The notes under the pieces: model-generated
What the model was told of the DNA's origin: nothing
The model's database searches: none
Seen by the model: only the letters and a program-made list of their open reading frames with translations
In this document: positions 1 to 9,935 of the stretch, one piece after another
Numbering within the stretch: position 1 is the stretch's first letter
Layout of the letters: each line of letters begins with the position of its first letter
Made by a program: the position numbers and the translations under genes
Source: Quercus robur
Lineage: Eukaryota; Streptophyta; Magnoliopsida; Fagales; Fagaceae
Length of the DNA stretch: 64,000 nt
Direction of reading: 5' to 3'
Assembly (NCBI RefSeq): GCF_932294415.1
Contig: NC_065538.1
Coordinates: 18,327,656-18,391,655 of the forward strand

Positions 1-1193
1 GATTTGATAACCCTAGACACTCTACATTTGTATTGTGGTGGTCCTGAGTCGACGGTCGAAGCTCGGAAGTTGGAAGAATTTTCAAGAAAACGTAAGTAAA
101 TGTATTATTTTAATCCGTTGGTATTTTATTCCGTCTGCTATTACTTATCCGTCACCTTACTTCGTGCAAAGATGGAAGCTGCGAAGCAGAGGGTGAGGGC
201 CGCTGCTGCCCGTAAGAAGGAAGAAGACAAAGCCAAGGGAAAAGAGGGAACGTCAACCCCTCATTCTTCTTTGAAGGGTCCGATCAAGAGGAAGGCTGAC
301 GGAAAAGATGATCCTCCTTCCAAGAAGGCAACCGTCAGTCCTATGGACGTCCCTTCCAAGAAGTCGCCCCCCAAGTCTGGCCATGGTGCTGGGAAAGGGG
401 TGATGACCTCTTCTGGCCCCGTCATTGAGGGCCCCCGTTCCTTGTTGACTCACAAGGATTACGCTGTCGAGGGGGTGGAATCCCTCATTAAACAGACGGA
501 TCTGGATCCTTGTGCTCAGCTTGGTACGGAGGACCTTGGAGCGTCAGCCTTTTTCGATATTGCACGGGTATGTTTCCTACTTTGAACAATTTGATCTTTA
601 TCTTGCTTAATAGCTGACGGTTGTGTTACCTTCAGGCCTTGGTTCGTGTTAAAGCACTTCAAGACCGGTGCGTGGCCAAAGAAGGCGTCGTTTCTCGGGT
701 GAGGAGGCACAATTCCAACCTGATGGATCAGCAGGCGCAATACAAGGAGGCCGTCCGTCTCCTAAACACAGAGCTGAAGGATGTGAAGGAGAAATTAGGA
801 GAAGCTGAGGGCCAGCAAAAGAAACTTGAGGAGGAGGTTGCGTCTCTGCGCGCGCAAGTACTGACGGCTGGGACTGACGCAGTGGAAAAATTCAAGACCA
901 CCCAGTCCTTCATTGATTCCTGTGCTGACTATTACGGCACAGGTTTTGATGATTGTCTGAAGCAAGTAGCGTCAGCTTATCCGGAGCTGGATCTATCTAG
1001 AATCACCATGGATGCCTCCGTGCCAATGACTCCTGCTGCTGACAGAGATGACGAACCCCTCAGTTTGGATTTTTTGCTTAACGATGCTGGGGTCGTTTTG
1101 GCCCAGCCTGCTGCTCCTACTCCCGTTGAGTCTTCAGATCAGATTGCTAAGGATAAAGCTGACGGGGTCTCCAAGGACGTTCCTGCCGCTTAA
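1..1193 (+). CDS. Accessory opposite-strand ORF of the Tat Gypsy element (partial, spliced)
   Basis: Three exons are visible: an open stretch 1-91 ending in a GTAAGT donor, an exon from about 172 to 567 (donor GTATGT), and a last exon 636-1193 after a TTCAG acceptor, ending in TAA. Exons two and three join in frame. The product is hydrophilic: a Lys/Ala/Arg-rich stretch (residues 1-40 counting from the ATG at 172), then a Ser/Pro/Lys linker, then a coiled coil rich in Glu/Lys/Leu (about 735-870 bp), then an acidic C-terminus. The join from 91 to 172 does not keep frame with the obvious acceptor, so that splice site is uncertain or damaged. No enzyme motif is visible. Its function in Tat elements is not established. 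The N-terminal part lies outside the window. Confidence 0.7.
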
Positions 1194-2080
1194 TCCTTGC
1201 TGTTAATTGTAATTTTTGAACAATGTTTTTAAGTGCCCTTATGTTTGTTGGGCTTTTTACTTGTAACTCTATTTACTCCCCGTTGTCCGTCACTTTAAAC
1301 ATATACATTGATTCTGGCTAATTTTAATGAGACCGTTATCTTTTTATTTTTATTTTTTTTTATTTAGCCTTTTTCGATTAGCTCGTCATCTTTACAGGCT
1401 TGTTGGCTGGAGAAACTTATTTGTAAGTAGTCTCACTTTTTGGTAAGACCGTCAACAATTTGACCGTTTATCATATAAATCCTTTATTTTGATAATATTT
1501 TCATCCATTGGACCGTCAGCTTTACAGTGTTGGCCTTTTCGGACCGTCACGCACTTGGCCTTGGCCTTGTTAGTTTTTTGGGTATGTCCCATTAGATGAT
1601 CGTCAATTTTTTGGCTTTAGCTTTCCCGGATCATTATTTTCTTGGCTATTTTAGCCTTGATGTCTTTTGACACCTTCATTGGTCCGTCAGTTTTTAAGGC
1701 CTGGGCCGTATGATGATAGCTTCATCTATTGGACTGTCGGCTTCTTAGCCTTTTCGGACCGTTGTTTCCTTGGCTATTTTAGCCTTGATGTCTCTTGAAA
1801 CCTTCATTGGTCCGTCAGTTTTTTCTTTAGTCCGTGTGTTATGGACTTAGTCGCTTTTGGGTTGCAAACTTAGTGGACCGTCGAAAAAACACACTTCAGT
1901 AATTTCTGAATAAAACTCCCCTTATTGCCATGCATTTAAATAAAAGTAATTAAAACCAAATCCTGCCCCTTGGGCTAAAAAGTATTGTTGCGAAAAAAAA
2001 CTAAAGTAAATGATAAATCTGAGGAGTTAAACTATAATTTGCTGAAAAATAAAAAGAGGTTGGTCTTCATGCTGCCGCTC
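1194..2080. repeat. Spacer of the Gypsy element with reiterated CCGTCA/TGACGG motifs
   Basis: This non-coding stretch lies between the two convergent ORFs. It is built of loosely repeated phrases around the core CCGTCA or CCGTC (for example near 1510, 1541, 1682, 1812 and 1878). One block of about 62 bp occurs twice in near-identical form, at 1641-1702 and 1769-1830, with a period of 128. The same core recurs in the LTR near 5935, 5985, 6000 and 6050. On the other strand the core contains TGACG, the recognition core of TGA-type bZIP factors. No ORF is seen here. Confidence 0.6.
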
Positions 2081-4975
2081 CTATTGGTAATACTTCCGTA
2101 GGTGTTCGGCGTTCCATGGGTGTGGTAGCTTCTGTCATTCCAATGTCTCTAGGTGGTAAGTACCTTTTCTCTGCCACGATGTAACTCGGTAAGGTCCTTC
2201 CCAGTTGGGGCCGAGTTTCCCTTGAGTAGGGTCCCTGGCGGTACCCATGACCTTTCTAAGAACAAGGTCTCCAACTTGGAAGTCTCTATGTCGGACTCGA
2301 GAGTTGTAGTGTTTGGCCATGCGGTCCTGGTACCTGGCGAGCCTTTGTTCTGCTGCTGCTCTGATCTCGTCCACCAAGTCAAGTTGTAGTCGCATAGCCT
2401 CGTCGTTTTTGTTCTCATCATGGTTGTGCACCCTGTAGCTTGTGAGTCCAACTTCGGCTGGGATAACTGCTTCGCCCCCGTACGTCAGTCGGAACGGTGT
2501 CTCTCCCGTGGATGTCCTTGCCGTCGTCCTGTATGCCCATAGTATACTTGGCAATTCTTCGGGCCATATGCCCTTTGCCCCCTCGAGCCGAGTCTTGATA
2601 ATCTTGAGCAAGGATCGGTTCGTGACTTCGACCTGTCCGTTAGCTTGAGGGTGGGCGGGGGAGGAGTAGTGGTTCTTGATTCCCAACTGTGAGCAAAAAT
2701 CCCGGAAATGGTCGTTGTCAAACTGCCTCCCGTTGTCCGAGACAAAGACTCTAGGGATGCCAAACCTGCATATGATGCATCTCCAGACGAAGCTCCGTAC
2801 GTTCTTCTCTGTAATCGTGGCTAAAGCTTCAGCTTCCACCCATTTCATGAAATAGTCGATGCCTACTACCATGAATTTCAGCTGACGCACGGCTGTAGGG
2901 AATGGTCCCATAATATCTAATCCCCATTGTGCAAACGGCCACGGGGCCGTCATCGGGGTCAGCTCTTCGGTTGGTTGTCTAATGATATTGCTGAACCTTT
3001 GGCACTTGTCACAGGCCCTGACGTAGGCTTCGGCGTCCTTCTGCATAGTGGGCCAATAGTAACCTGCTCGCACAAGCTTGTGTACCAACGATCTGGACCC
3101 TGAGTGGTTTCCGCAGATTCCTTCATGTACTTCTCTCATGACGTAGTCTGCCTCTTCCGTACCCAAGCATCTCAGATACGGTCGGGAGAAACCTCTCTTA
3201 TACAGGACGTCTTTTATCAGGACGAACCTCGCCGCCTGGACTTTAAGTTTCCTTGCGGCTTCCTTCTCGTCTGGTAAGACCCCGTTTTTTAAGTACGAAA
3301 CTAACGATGCTGCCCAGCTGCTGTCGAAGCATATTTCCTGCATGTTGCTGAGATCTATTAGCGGGGAAAGCTGTACAAAAGAGAGTACATTACCAGGGAT
3401 GACCATTTGTTCAGCTGAAGCGGCCTTCGCGAGACGGTCGGCTCTCTCGTTCTCTTCTCTGGGAATCTGGACGACTTTGGCTTCTAGGTCTCCCACCCTT
3501 GTCTTTACTTCGTCAAGGTACCTTTTCATCTTTTCGTCCTTGCAATCGTAGTCTCCGTTTATTTGGTTAGTGATGATCTGTGAATCGCAGTAGATGACTA
3601 CCCTGGCGGCTCCTGCTGCTTTGGCAAGGTCAAGCCCTGCTATCAGAGCCTCATACTCCGATTCATTGTTGGTGGCAGGGAAGTCGAAACGGACCATACA
3701 TTCGATGGTGTCTCCTTCGGGCGATAGCAGCACGATGCCGGCCCCTGCGGCTTGCCTGTTGGACGATCCGTCCGTATATATGCTCCATTGAGGGGACTCT
3801 GTTGCCCCCTTATCTTCCCCATGAGTGAACTCAGCTATAAAGTCGGCGACGATTTGTCCCTTGATGGCGGTTCGCGGGCGATATTGAATGTCAAATTCGC
3901 TCAGTTCTATGGCCCACAGCGCCAATCGTCCCGCCGCCTCAGGGCTGCTCATCGCCCGTCGTAAGGGCTTGTCAGTTAGGACGTTTACAGTATGAGCTTG
4001 GAAGTATGGCTTGAGCTTACGGGCTGCCGTAATCAATGCGAAGGCAAGTTTCTCCATGGGCGGGTATCTTTCTTCGGCACCTTGAAGCGCTCGGCTTGCG
4101 TAGTACACGGGTTTTTGCACCTTCTCTTCTTCTCTGACCAAGGCCGCGCTAATGGCTGCGGGGGAGACGGCTAGATAGAGGAAAAGTTCTTCTCCTGGCT
4201 GCGACGGGCTCAGCAATGGCGGGGAGGAGAGGTAAGCCTTCAATCCTTCGAATGCTTGTTGGCATTCGTCAGTCCACTCGAAGGATTTCTTCAATGTTCG
4301 GAAGAAGGGCAAGCACTTGTCCGTCGCCCTTGACACGAACCTATTCAGCGCCGCTATCTTTCCATTGAGGCTTTGCACCTCCTTCACATTTCTTGGTGGT
4401 GCCATATCCATAATGGCCCGGATCTTGTCCGGGTTTGCCTCGATTCCCCTTTGAGACACCATGAATCCCAAGAATTTTCCTGCCGTTACTCCAAAGGCAC
4501 ATTTCCCCGGATTGAGCTTCATGTTGTAGGAGTGAAGGGTGTCGAATGTTTCTTTGAGATCTCCTAGATGATCTTCCTCCCTTCGGCTTTTGACTAGCAT
4601 GTCGTCTACGTAGACCTGGACATTCCTCCCAATCTGTTGCGCAAACATTTTGTTCATGAGCCTTTGGTACGTTGCACCCGCGTTCTTCAGGCCGAAGGGC
4701 ATGACCTTGTAGCAGAATAGGCCTTGGCTGGTCACGAACGACGTTTTTTCCTGGTCGGCTTCGTGCATCCGGATTTGGTTGTATCCCGAGAAAGCATCCA
4801 TGAAGCTCAGCAACTGATGTCGGGCCGTAGAGTCTACTAGGACATCAACCCTGGGAAGGGGGTAGCTGTCCTTGGGGCAGGCCTTGTTAAGGTCGGTGAA
4901 GTCCACACACATTCGCCATTTCCCGCTCGCTTTCTTCACCATTACTACATTTGCTAACCAGTCGGGATAGTACAC
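2081..4975 (-). pseudogene. Gypsy pol: RT, two RNase H domains, integrase (5'-truncated)
   Basis: The open frame 4975-2135 encodes reverse transcriptase (YVDDM active-site motif), the Gypsy RNase H, a second archaeal-type RNase H (YTDGSSN, then NNESEYEAL, then YCDSQ) and integrase (HHCC zinc motif, then catalytic D in GLDIMGPF, D in VSDNGRQF, and E in NGQVE). No chromodomain follows. Protease and the start of RT are missing because a deletion joins gag to RT near 4982. The TGA at 2135-2137 looks premature, since the same frame continues for 18 codons to TAG at 2081-2083 with a typical Gypsy ending (HPWNAEHLRKYY). The domain order and second RNase H fit the Tat lineage. Confidence 0.93.
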
Positions 4976-4982
4976 TTCCCTA

Positions 4983-5481
4983 GTGGGTCCTTGACCCCGT
5001 CATAACTGTCTATCTGCGGCATGCGGAATTTACTTGGTAAAGGGTAGGAGTTGACGGTGGCGGTGAACGGCGAGTCAGTTCGGTTGACAAGGTCGTCAAG
5101 GTCGCTTGATACTCGTCCCTTGAGAGCATTCATCATAACCTCCATTTGTTCCTTCATGGCTTGCATCTCCGCGAGAACAAGTGGCGGAGTGGTTTCCGCG
5201 AGGGAGGGGATGCTCGTGTTCTGCCGTTCTGGTCTACTCGGGGCGTTGCTGGCCTGGGGTCCTTCCTAGTTTCTCCTGTCGACGCTGGTTCCTTCTTGAT
5301 CTGCTCCTTGGTTGTTAGGAGCTGCATTTTTCTGTCTCAGTTGCTCTTCTAGGTCGTGGTTTTGTTTTGTGAGGCGCTCTACGGCGGCGGCGAGCGTCCT
5401 CACCTGTCTTTCCAGCGCAGTTATAGGGGTTTCTTCTTGTTGAACGTCGTTGGTGGTCGCCATTGAGCGAGTGAGTACCAT
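4983..5481 (-). pseudogene. Gypsy gag, N-terminal remnant with internal stop
   Basis: The likely start is the ATG at 5481 (MVLTRSMATTN), 42 bp downstream of the primer-binding site. The frame encodes a short coiled coil (ALERQVRTLAAAVERL) and hits TAG at 5266-5268. It then continues in the same frame through a Met/Glu-rich segment into a typical gag phrase (PQIDSYDGVKDP). Capsid, zinc knuckle and protease are then absent: the sequence switches near 4982 to RT, in a different frame. The stop and the deletion together rule out a functional Gag. Confidence 0.85.
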
Positions 5482-5523
5482 GTAACTCTTTTGTCTTGGG
5501 AGTGAGAACGTGTTAAAGCGTTT

Positions 5524-5539
5524 CCCACAGACGGCGCCA
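5524..5539 (-). promoter_or_regulatory. Primer-binding site of the Gypsy element
   Basis: On the minus strand the sequence TGGCGCCGTCTGTGGG begins two bases after the LTR end. TGGCGCC-type sites are usual in Tat/Athila Gypsy elements. I do not commit to which tRNA primes it. Confidence 0.85.
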
Positions 5540-5541
5540 AC

Positions 5542-6091
5542 TGATGATGCCGAAAAGAATACCACCAGTGAGTCACACGTCCCTCGTACAATCGCAAATG
5601 ACACCTGCACAACGAAAAGGAATAACCTAGCAGAGTGTACCGGTGTGGTACCGGCCAAATACCCTCCGAAGGTCAAGTTAGAACTATTCTCACTGCTCTA
5701 GAGTGCTAGAGAGGGTAAAATTATGCGTACCTTGGATCACGAGGGTGTTAAGGTTTTTATAGTAGCAAGGGTCATCCCCTTTTCCCTTGGAGTAGAAGTC
5801 TTTTCCTTATAGGAGTCCTTTTGGGCGTATTTTTCGGGATCCTTTCCTTATAGGGGTTTCTTGAATATTCTATAGCGTGGGAAACAAGTCAATCCCTTAC
5901 TTGTAGCGTGGGGAACAAGTCATATTACTTGGTCCGTCAGCATCAATTCATTTCCTTTAGCTTTTAAGGCGTCAACTATTAAGACCGTCACACTTGGAGA
6001 CCGTCTGCTATGGCTCCGTCTGCTTATGTATGGAAGGTCGCACAGAACCGTCGGTCTGAGGCTAGACTCCTTTTATCCTTATCAGTCATCA
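5542..6091 (-). repeat. 5' LTR of the Gypsy element
   Basis: The 550-bp LTR is bounded by TGATGA and TCATCA, a perfect 6-bp terminal inverted repeat with canonical TG...CA ends. A TATA box (TATAAAAA, minus strand) lies at 5754-5761. The primer-binding site follows the left boundary. Only this LTR is in the window. The 5-bp target-site duplication on this side would be TACTA (6092-6096), and its partner lies off the left edge. Confidence 0.9.
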
Positions 6092-6941
6092 TACTAGGGT
6101 TTTCATGGTTTGGAGGACCCTTACTTAGTGTTCCACCGCCGGCATGTTCATTCCGTGCCGCCTGCTTGTTTTCACTAGCCTAAGGTTCATCCATCCATCG
6201 CCGATCACCCGCTTTTAACCAGTCACCATAAGGGAGGTTGGCAGTCTCAATATTGTTACTATTTGAACCATGGTGGGGGCAAAACTTCATTTCATGCCCT
6301 AGATGTCCACACAAGTAGCATAGACCCACGATTCTTTTGTACTTAAAAGCCACCCATGTTTTGTCCCCCTCTGGGCTAATTACTAGGGCTCCCCGTCGTA
6401 AGGGTTTGCTCAGCGGTATATCAACTCTAATCCCGAGAAATCTTGCCTGTTTCGAGGCAATGGCTTTGGTGTCCACGTCCTAGACCTCACTTAGACTTCC
6501 ACAAATCTCCCTGCTTGCCTCCTCGTTCATCAGATCAAATGGCAACCCCCAGACTTGTACCCAAAGTTGGATCTTCGGAAATGTGACGTTGATCGCCGTC
6601 ATCCCTTTCTCCCACTGCCGGAGCACCAGAAGTTGATTATCAAAGCACCACAGGCCATTATCGAGAACCCATCTCAATTAGCTGTTTAGAGAAAACATAA
6701 ACTAGAGTAGTCCGTCCCCCACCTCCACGATTTTCAGGTCGTTCCCTAGCCTCCACATTGAACGTAGGAGGTTCTTTGCTACTCGGAGATTTAGTTGTTT
6801 GACGCTCAGGAAGCGACCCAATAGGCTCAAGGAACATTCGTCGAGAACATGCTTACGATGGCTTCCTCAAATAGCTATAGCTCCTTCCTCCTCTTCTGTT
6901 AGTGAGATTTTTTGCAGCCTTTTAATGAAGTCAGAATCCAT
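6092..6941 (-). pseudogene. LINE ORF1 relic (DUF4283 plus CCHC zinc knuckle)
   Basis: A single minus-strand frame starting at ATG 6941 (MDSDFIKRLQKISLTEEEE) can be followed to 6092. It shows the DUF4283 signature (LLVLRQWEKGM, then WVQVWGLPFDL) and the zinc knuckle CYLCGHLGHEMKFC, the usual layout of plant L1-type ORF1 proteins, which bind nucleic acid. At least five in-frame stops interrupt it. Two of them (TAG and TAA near 6706 and 6680) fall where intact relatives usually have Gln, as expected from C-to-T decay. The frame runs directly into the Gypsy LTR at 6091, so the LINE was cut by that insertion. The ORF2 end is not in this window. Confidence 0.85.
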
Positions 6942-8360
6942 GGTCCCCACTCTTGGAGGGAGTAGGGTAAGGAAAGCTCACCCTGGGTGAGAAGGAAGGC
7001 TCCTACGCCTAAGCTTTCGTATTGAGTTTGAAGAAGAATGTAAGAATATTATAGGAGTGCATGTTATAGATACTATGGACCACAATTTTGTATAATATAT
7101 TGAGTTAGTATTGTTTGTAATATTGTATTCTATAATAGTTAACACTTATGTCCCTCATATCTTAGTTTATTTCTTTTACAACGATTTTACATTTTAAAAT
7201 TCTGTGAACAGTGACAATAAAGTTTTAGAAGAACTAAAAAAAAAGATACCAGTGGAGAATGATTTTTTATTTTATTATTCTGTTAATAATTGTATTCCAA
7301 AGGGATTGAAAAAAAAAAAAAAAAGTAAAAAATGATTATGTATGTAACTTTGAGTAATAAAAAATTCATAAATATATATATATATATTTTTTTTGGGGTT
7401 TGTTCTCTTGGCGTTTGCCGCAGGTTTTAGATTTTATGTGTCTCCTAGATTGTAAGTATATTTTTACAGTTGTCTCCTGCCCACGTGCGGGCCTACCCAG
7501 TTCCCAGTCAAGCAAGTCTCTAATTAATTTTTCCAGTGCCGCTCAATGACAATGTATCGGTGACGGCAAGCCAATGAAGCCATGGCCCATGGGGGCCTAT
7601 TTGCTACATATCCTATATAGTATTAGTGTATTTACGGCAAATAAGGCCTCAAACTCTCAGCCAGTGAACTAGAGACATGTATTAAACCAAACAGAATACT
7701 TTATGCTATTGGGTGTGTCAGTGACTCAGTGTGCATGCATGTGTAACTGGCGAGTAACATTACATCAACAATACCGCACAACAAATCTTACTGGTTCTGA
7801 TCTGAATTGATCACGGATATTTTTGGGTTGTGTTAACGGCATCAGAAGATGGCAGTTAACAATAACTTTTTTGACTTTTTTTTGAGTTTTTTAATCTTTT
7901 TTTCAACTTTATGTCATTTCTTCAATTTTATAAATACTTTCATGTTTTTTTTTTTTCCCACTTTTATTTATTTAATTTTTTTTATTACATAAGACCCATA
8001 TTAGGGAAATTTTAATAAGTATCATAAGGTGCTCGTTAACAATTTTTTTTTTTTTACTCATTAATTTTATCCTCTCCCTTAAGAATTGTTATGAAATTAT
8101 TGCATATGTAAAATTAGTTTATAATTGAACTCAAATGTAGCAAGAAATTGAAGAAGAGATCTGGCATGGATAGATGGGATGGGCCTTTTTTGTTTTGTTT
8201 TGTTTTGGTAATTCGATAATTCAACAATAGGAAGAGGGAGTTAAAACCCTAATTTTTCTTATAAATGAGAATAAACTTTACTACTTAATTATATGACTCC
8301 TGACATAGATCTTTAATGATGATAAGCTATGAACTTGTAAATAAACCATATTAAGAATAA
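6942..8360. other. AT-rich intergenic stretch, no gene seen
   Basis: 6942-7030 is probably the LINE 5' leader. The rest is AT-rich, with poly(A)/poly(T) tracts and a short (TA)n run near 7370-7387. No splice-supported coding exon and no clear element end was found. Confidence 0.5.
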
Positions 8361-8369
8361 TAATTTTTT

Positions 8370-9503
8370 GGATAAATTGCAAAATACACCCCTAACGTTT
8401 AGGGGTGATTGGATTTTACACCCCAACGTTTCGAAACTTTGATTTTACACCCTAATGTTTGGTTCCGTTAGCAAATCACTACCCGGTTAGTTTTTTGCTG
8501 TTAACTGCCATGTCATCTTGCTGACGTGTTTTTTTTTTGGCCAAATAAGCCTCAAAACGACACAGTTTCAATAGCAATGAAGTGATGACCTGGCACATAC
8601 AAAACGGTGCCGTTTGCCCAAAGAGAAAACCAAAAAAAAAAAAATCTGCAACTTCCCCGTTTCCCCACCAAACAAAACCCAGCCCTTAGCTCCCTATCCT
8701 AATCATGGCTGAGCGCGGTGGAGCAGGAGGGGAGTGTGGAGGCTTCGACAGAGGCTTTTGTGGAAGACGCCCCAGAGGCGACAGCGGACTTGGTGGACGC
8801 CGCCATGGGAGACGCAAGGAGGAGGAGAAGTGGGTGCCAGTCACAAAGCTTGGACGCCTCGTCCATTCCGATAAGATAAAATCCCTGGAGCAGATCTACC
8901 TCCACTCGCTAACAATCAAGGAGCACCAGATCGTGGACAAGCTTTGCCTTGGTCTCAAGGACGAGGTCATGAAGATCTTGCCCGTTCAAAAATAGACCCG
9001 TGCTGATTAGAGAACTTGCTTCAAGGCCTTCGTCATCGTTGGTGATAACAACGGCCACGTCGGGCTCGGTGTCAAGTGTAGCAAGGAGGTTTTTTTTTTT
9101 GAGATAACAGCAAGGAGGTTTCTACTGCTATTCGTGGCGCTATCATTTGGGCTAAGCTCTTTGCCATTCCTGTTAAGGAAAAAGTTGATGAGGATCAACT
9201 TTGAGATTTTCTGTTTGGTGGGGAAACGGTGAAGTTGCAGATTTTTTTTTTTCTTTGGGCAAATGACACCGTTTTGTATGTGCCAGGTCATCACTTCATT
9301 GCCAAACTGTGTCGTTTTGAAGCTTATTTGGCAATAAAAAAAACACGTCAGCAAGATGACATGGCAGTTAACAGCAAAAAACTAACTGAGGGGGTGATTT
9401 GCTAACGGAACCAAACATAAGGGTGTAAAATCAAAGTTCCGAAACGTTGGGGTGTAAAATCCAATCATCCCCAAACGTTAGGGGTGTATTTTGCAATTTA
9501 CCC
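8370..9503. mobile_element. Pack-MULE (Mutator-like non-autonomous element carrying an RPS2 fragment)
   Basis: Terminal inverted repeats of roughly 290-320 bp (8370 to about 8690, and about 9215 to 9503) begin GGATAAATTGC and GGGTAAATTGC. They stay closely matched throughout, for example sharing TTAACTGCCATGTCATC. Both sides are flanked by the perfect 9-bp direct repeat TAATTTTTT (8361-8369 and 9504-9512). Long inverted repeats with a 9-bp duplication are the hallmark of Mutator-like elements. No transposase is present; the interior is a host gene fragment, so this is a Pack-MULE of about 1.1 kb. Confidence 0.92.
8705..9204 (+). pseudogene. RPS2: Captured 40S ribosomal protein S2 (uS5) fragment
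   Basis: Starting at ATG 8705, the translation follows cytosolic RPS2: MAERGG, an Arg/Gly-rich N-terminus, [36 protein letters not shown], then (after stops) [20 protein letters not shown] and AIRGAI. It breaks off after about 160 residues, so over 40% of the family length (C-terminus) is missing. Two in-frame TAG codons (near 8993 and 9008) stand where RPS2 has Gln. An 18-bp insertion interrupts the frame at 9091-9108. After AKLFAIPV the similarity to RPS2 ends and the frame closes at TGA 9202-9204. No introns interrupt the captured stretch. It is a gene relic inside the Pack-MULE and is not expected to encode a ribosomal protein. Confidence 0.9.
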
Positions 9504-9512
9504 TAATTTTTT

Positions 9513-9740
9513 TGACCAAGAGACTTATAGCAGCACCATGTCTTACTCAAGGTGGTCACTTGACCACCCTGACTTTAAATTTTTTTATTTATTTTTATAT
9601 ATACATTACAAAAATTGAATTTTAAATTAACATGAGTTGATGACCACCCTAGAAAACAAACTTGATCACTCTAAAAAAAAAACTTGATCACCCTAAATAA
9701 AAATTTAACCTCTCCAAAATTTCGGTCCATTGAAGGTTGA
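9513..9740. other. AT-rich stretch with repeated TTGATCAC-CCTAA phrase, no gene
   Basis: Short phrases such as TTGATCACCCTAA and GACCACCCT recur between 9560 and 9705. This may be a decayed MITE. Nothing coding is seen. Confidence 0.35.
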
Positions 9741-9744
9741 AACA

Positions 9745-9935
9745 AAAATTGCTATGTTTATAATATTTTCACAATACTTTTACATTAATTTCATAACAAA
9801 TCCTAAGTAACAGGTTGTTACAAGTGGACAAAAAAGTAATTTCAATGGTAAGATTATATTTTAACCAATAAACAACTTGCCATATAAGTTTCGTTGTTAA
9901 AGTGTTGTGAAAATGTGTGGGCGTAACACTTATAA
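9745..9935. mobile_element. MITE-like inverted repeat
   Basis: The left arm (TTTTCACAATACTTTTACAT, then CAAATCCTAAGTAACAGG) is roughly the reverse complement of the right arm (CAACTTGCCATATAAGTTTCG, then AAAGTGTTGTGAAAA). The arms enclose a short core. No coding capacity. A related decayed copy lies at 11055-11225. Exact ends and target duplication were not resolved. Confidence 0.6.

Larger units (their letters stand above)
1..6091 (-). mobile_element. Gypsy (Tat-lineage) LTR retrotransposon, partial and degenerate
   Basis: The element is read on the minus strand. Its 5' LTR is at 5542-6091, followed by a primer-binding site, gag (5481 leftward) and pol (to 2081). A plus-strand accessory ORF fills 1-1193, and the 3' LTR would lie left of position 1. 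Placement in the Tat lineage rests on two things: pol has two RNase H domains (the Gypsy one plus a second with the motif YTDGSSN), and an opposite-strand ORF lies between pol and the 3' LTR, as known for Grande-like Tat elements. The copy looks dead. gag has a nonsense codon, a deletion joins gag directly to mid-RT near 4982, and pol has a nonsense codon near its end. It sits inside a LINE ORF1, so it is the younger of the two insertions. Confidence 0.93.

Noticed and set aside
2149..4567. Multiple plus- and minus-strand ORFs overlapping Gypsy pol
   Set aside because: Shadow frames of the long pol frame.
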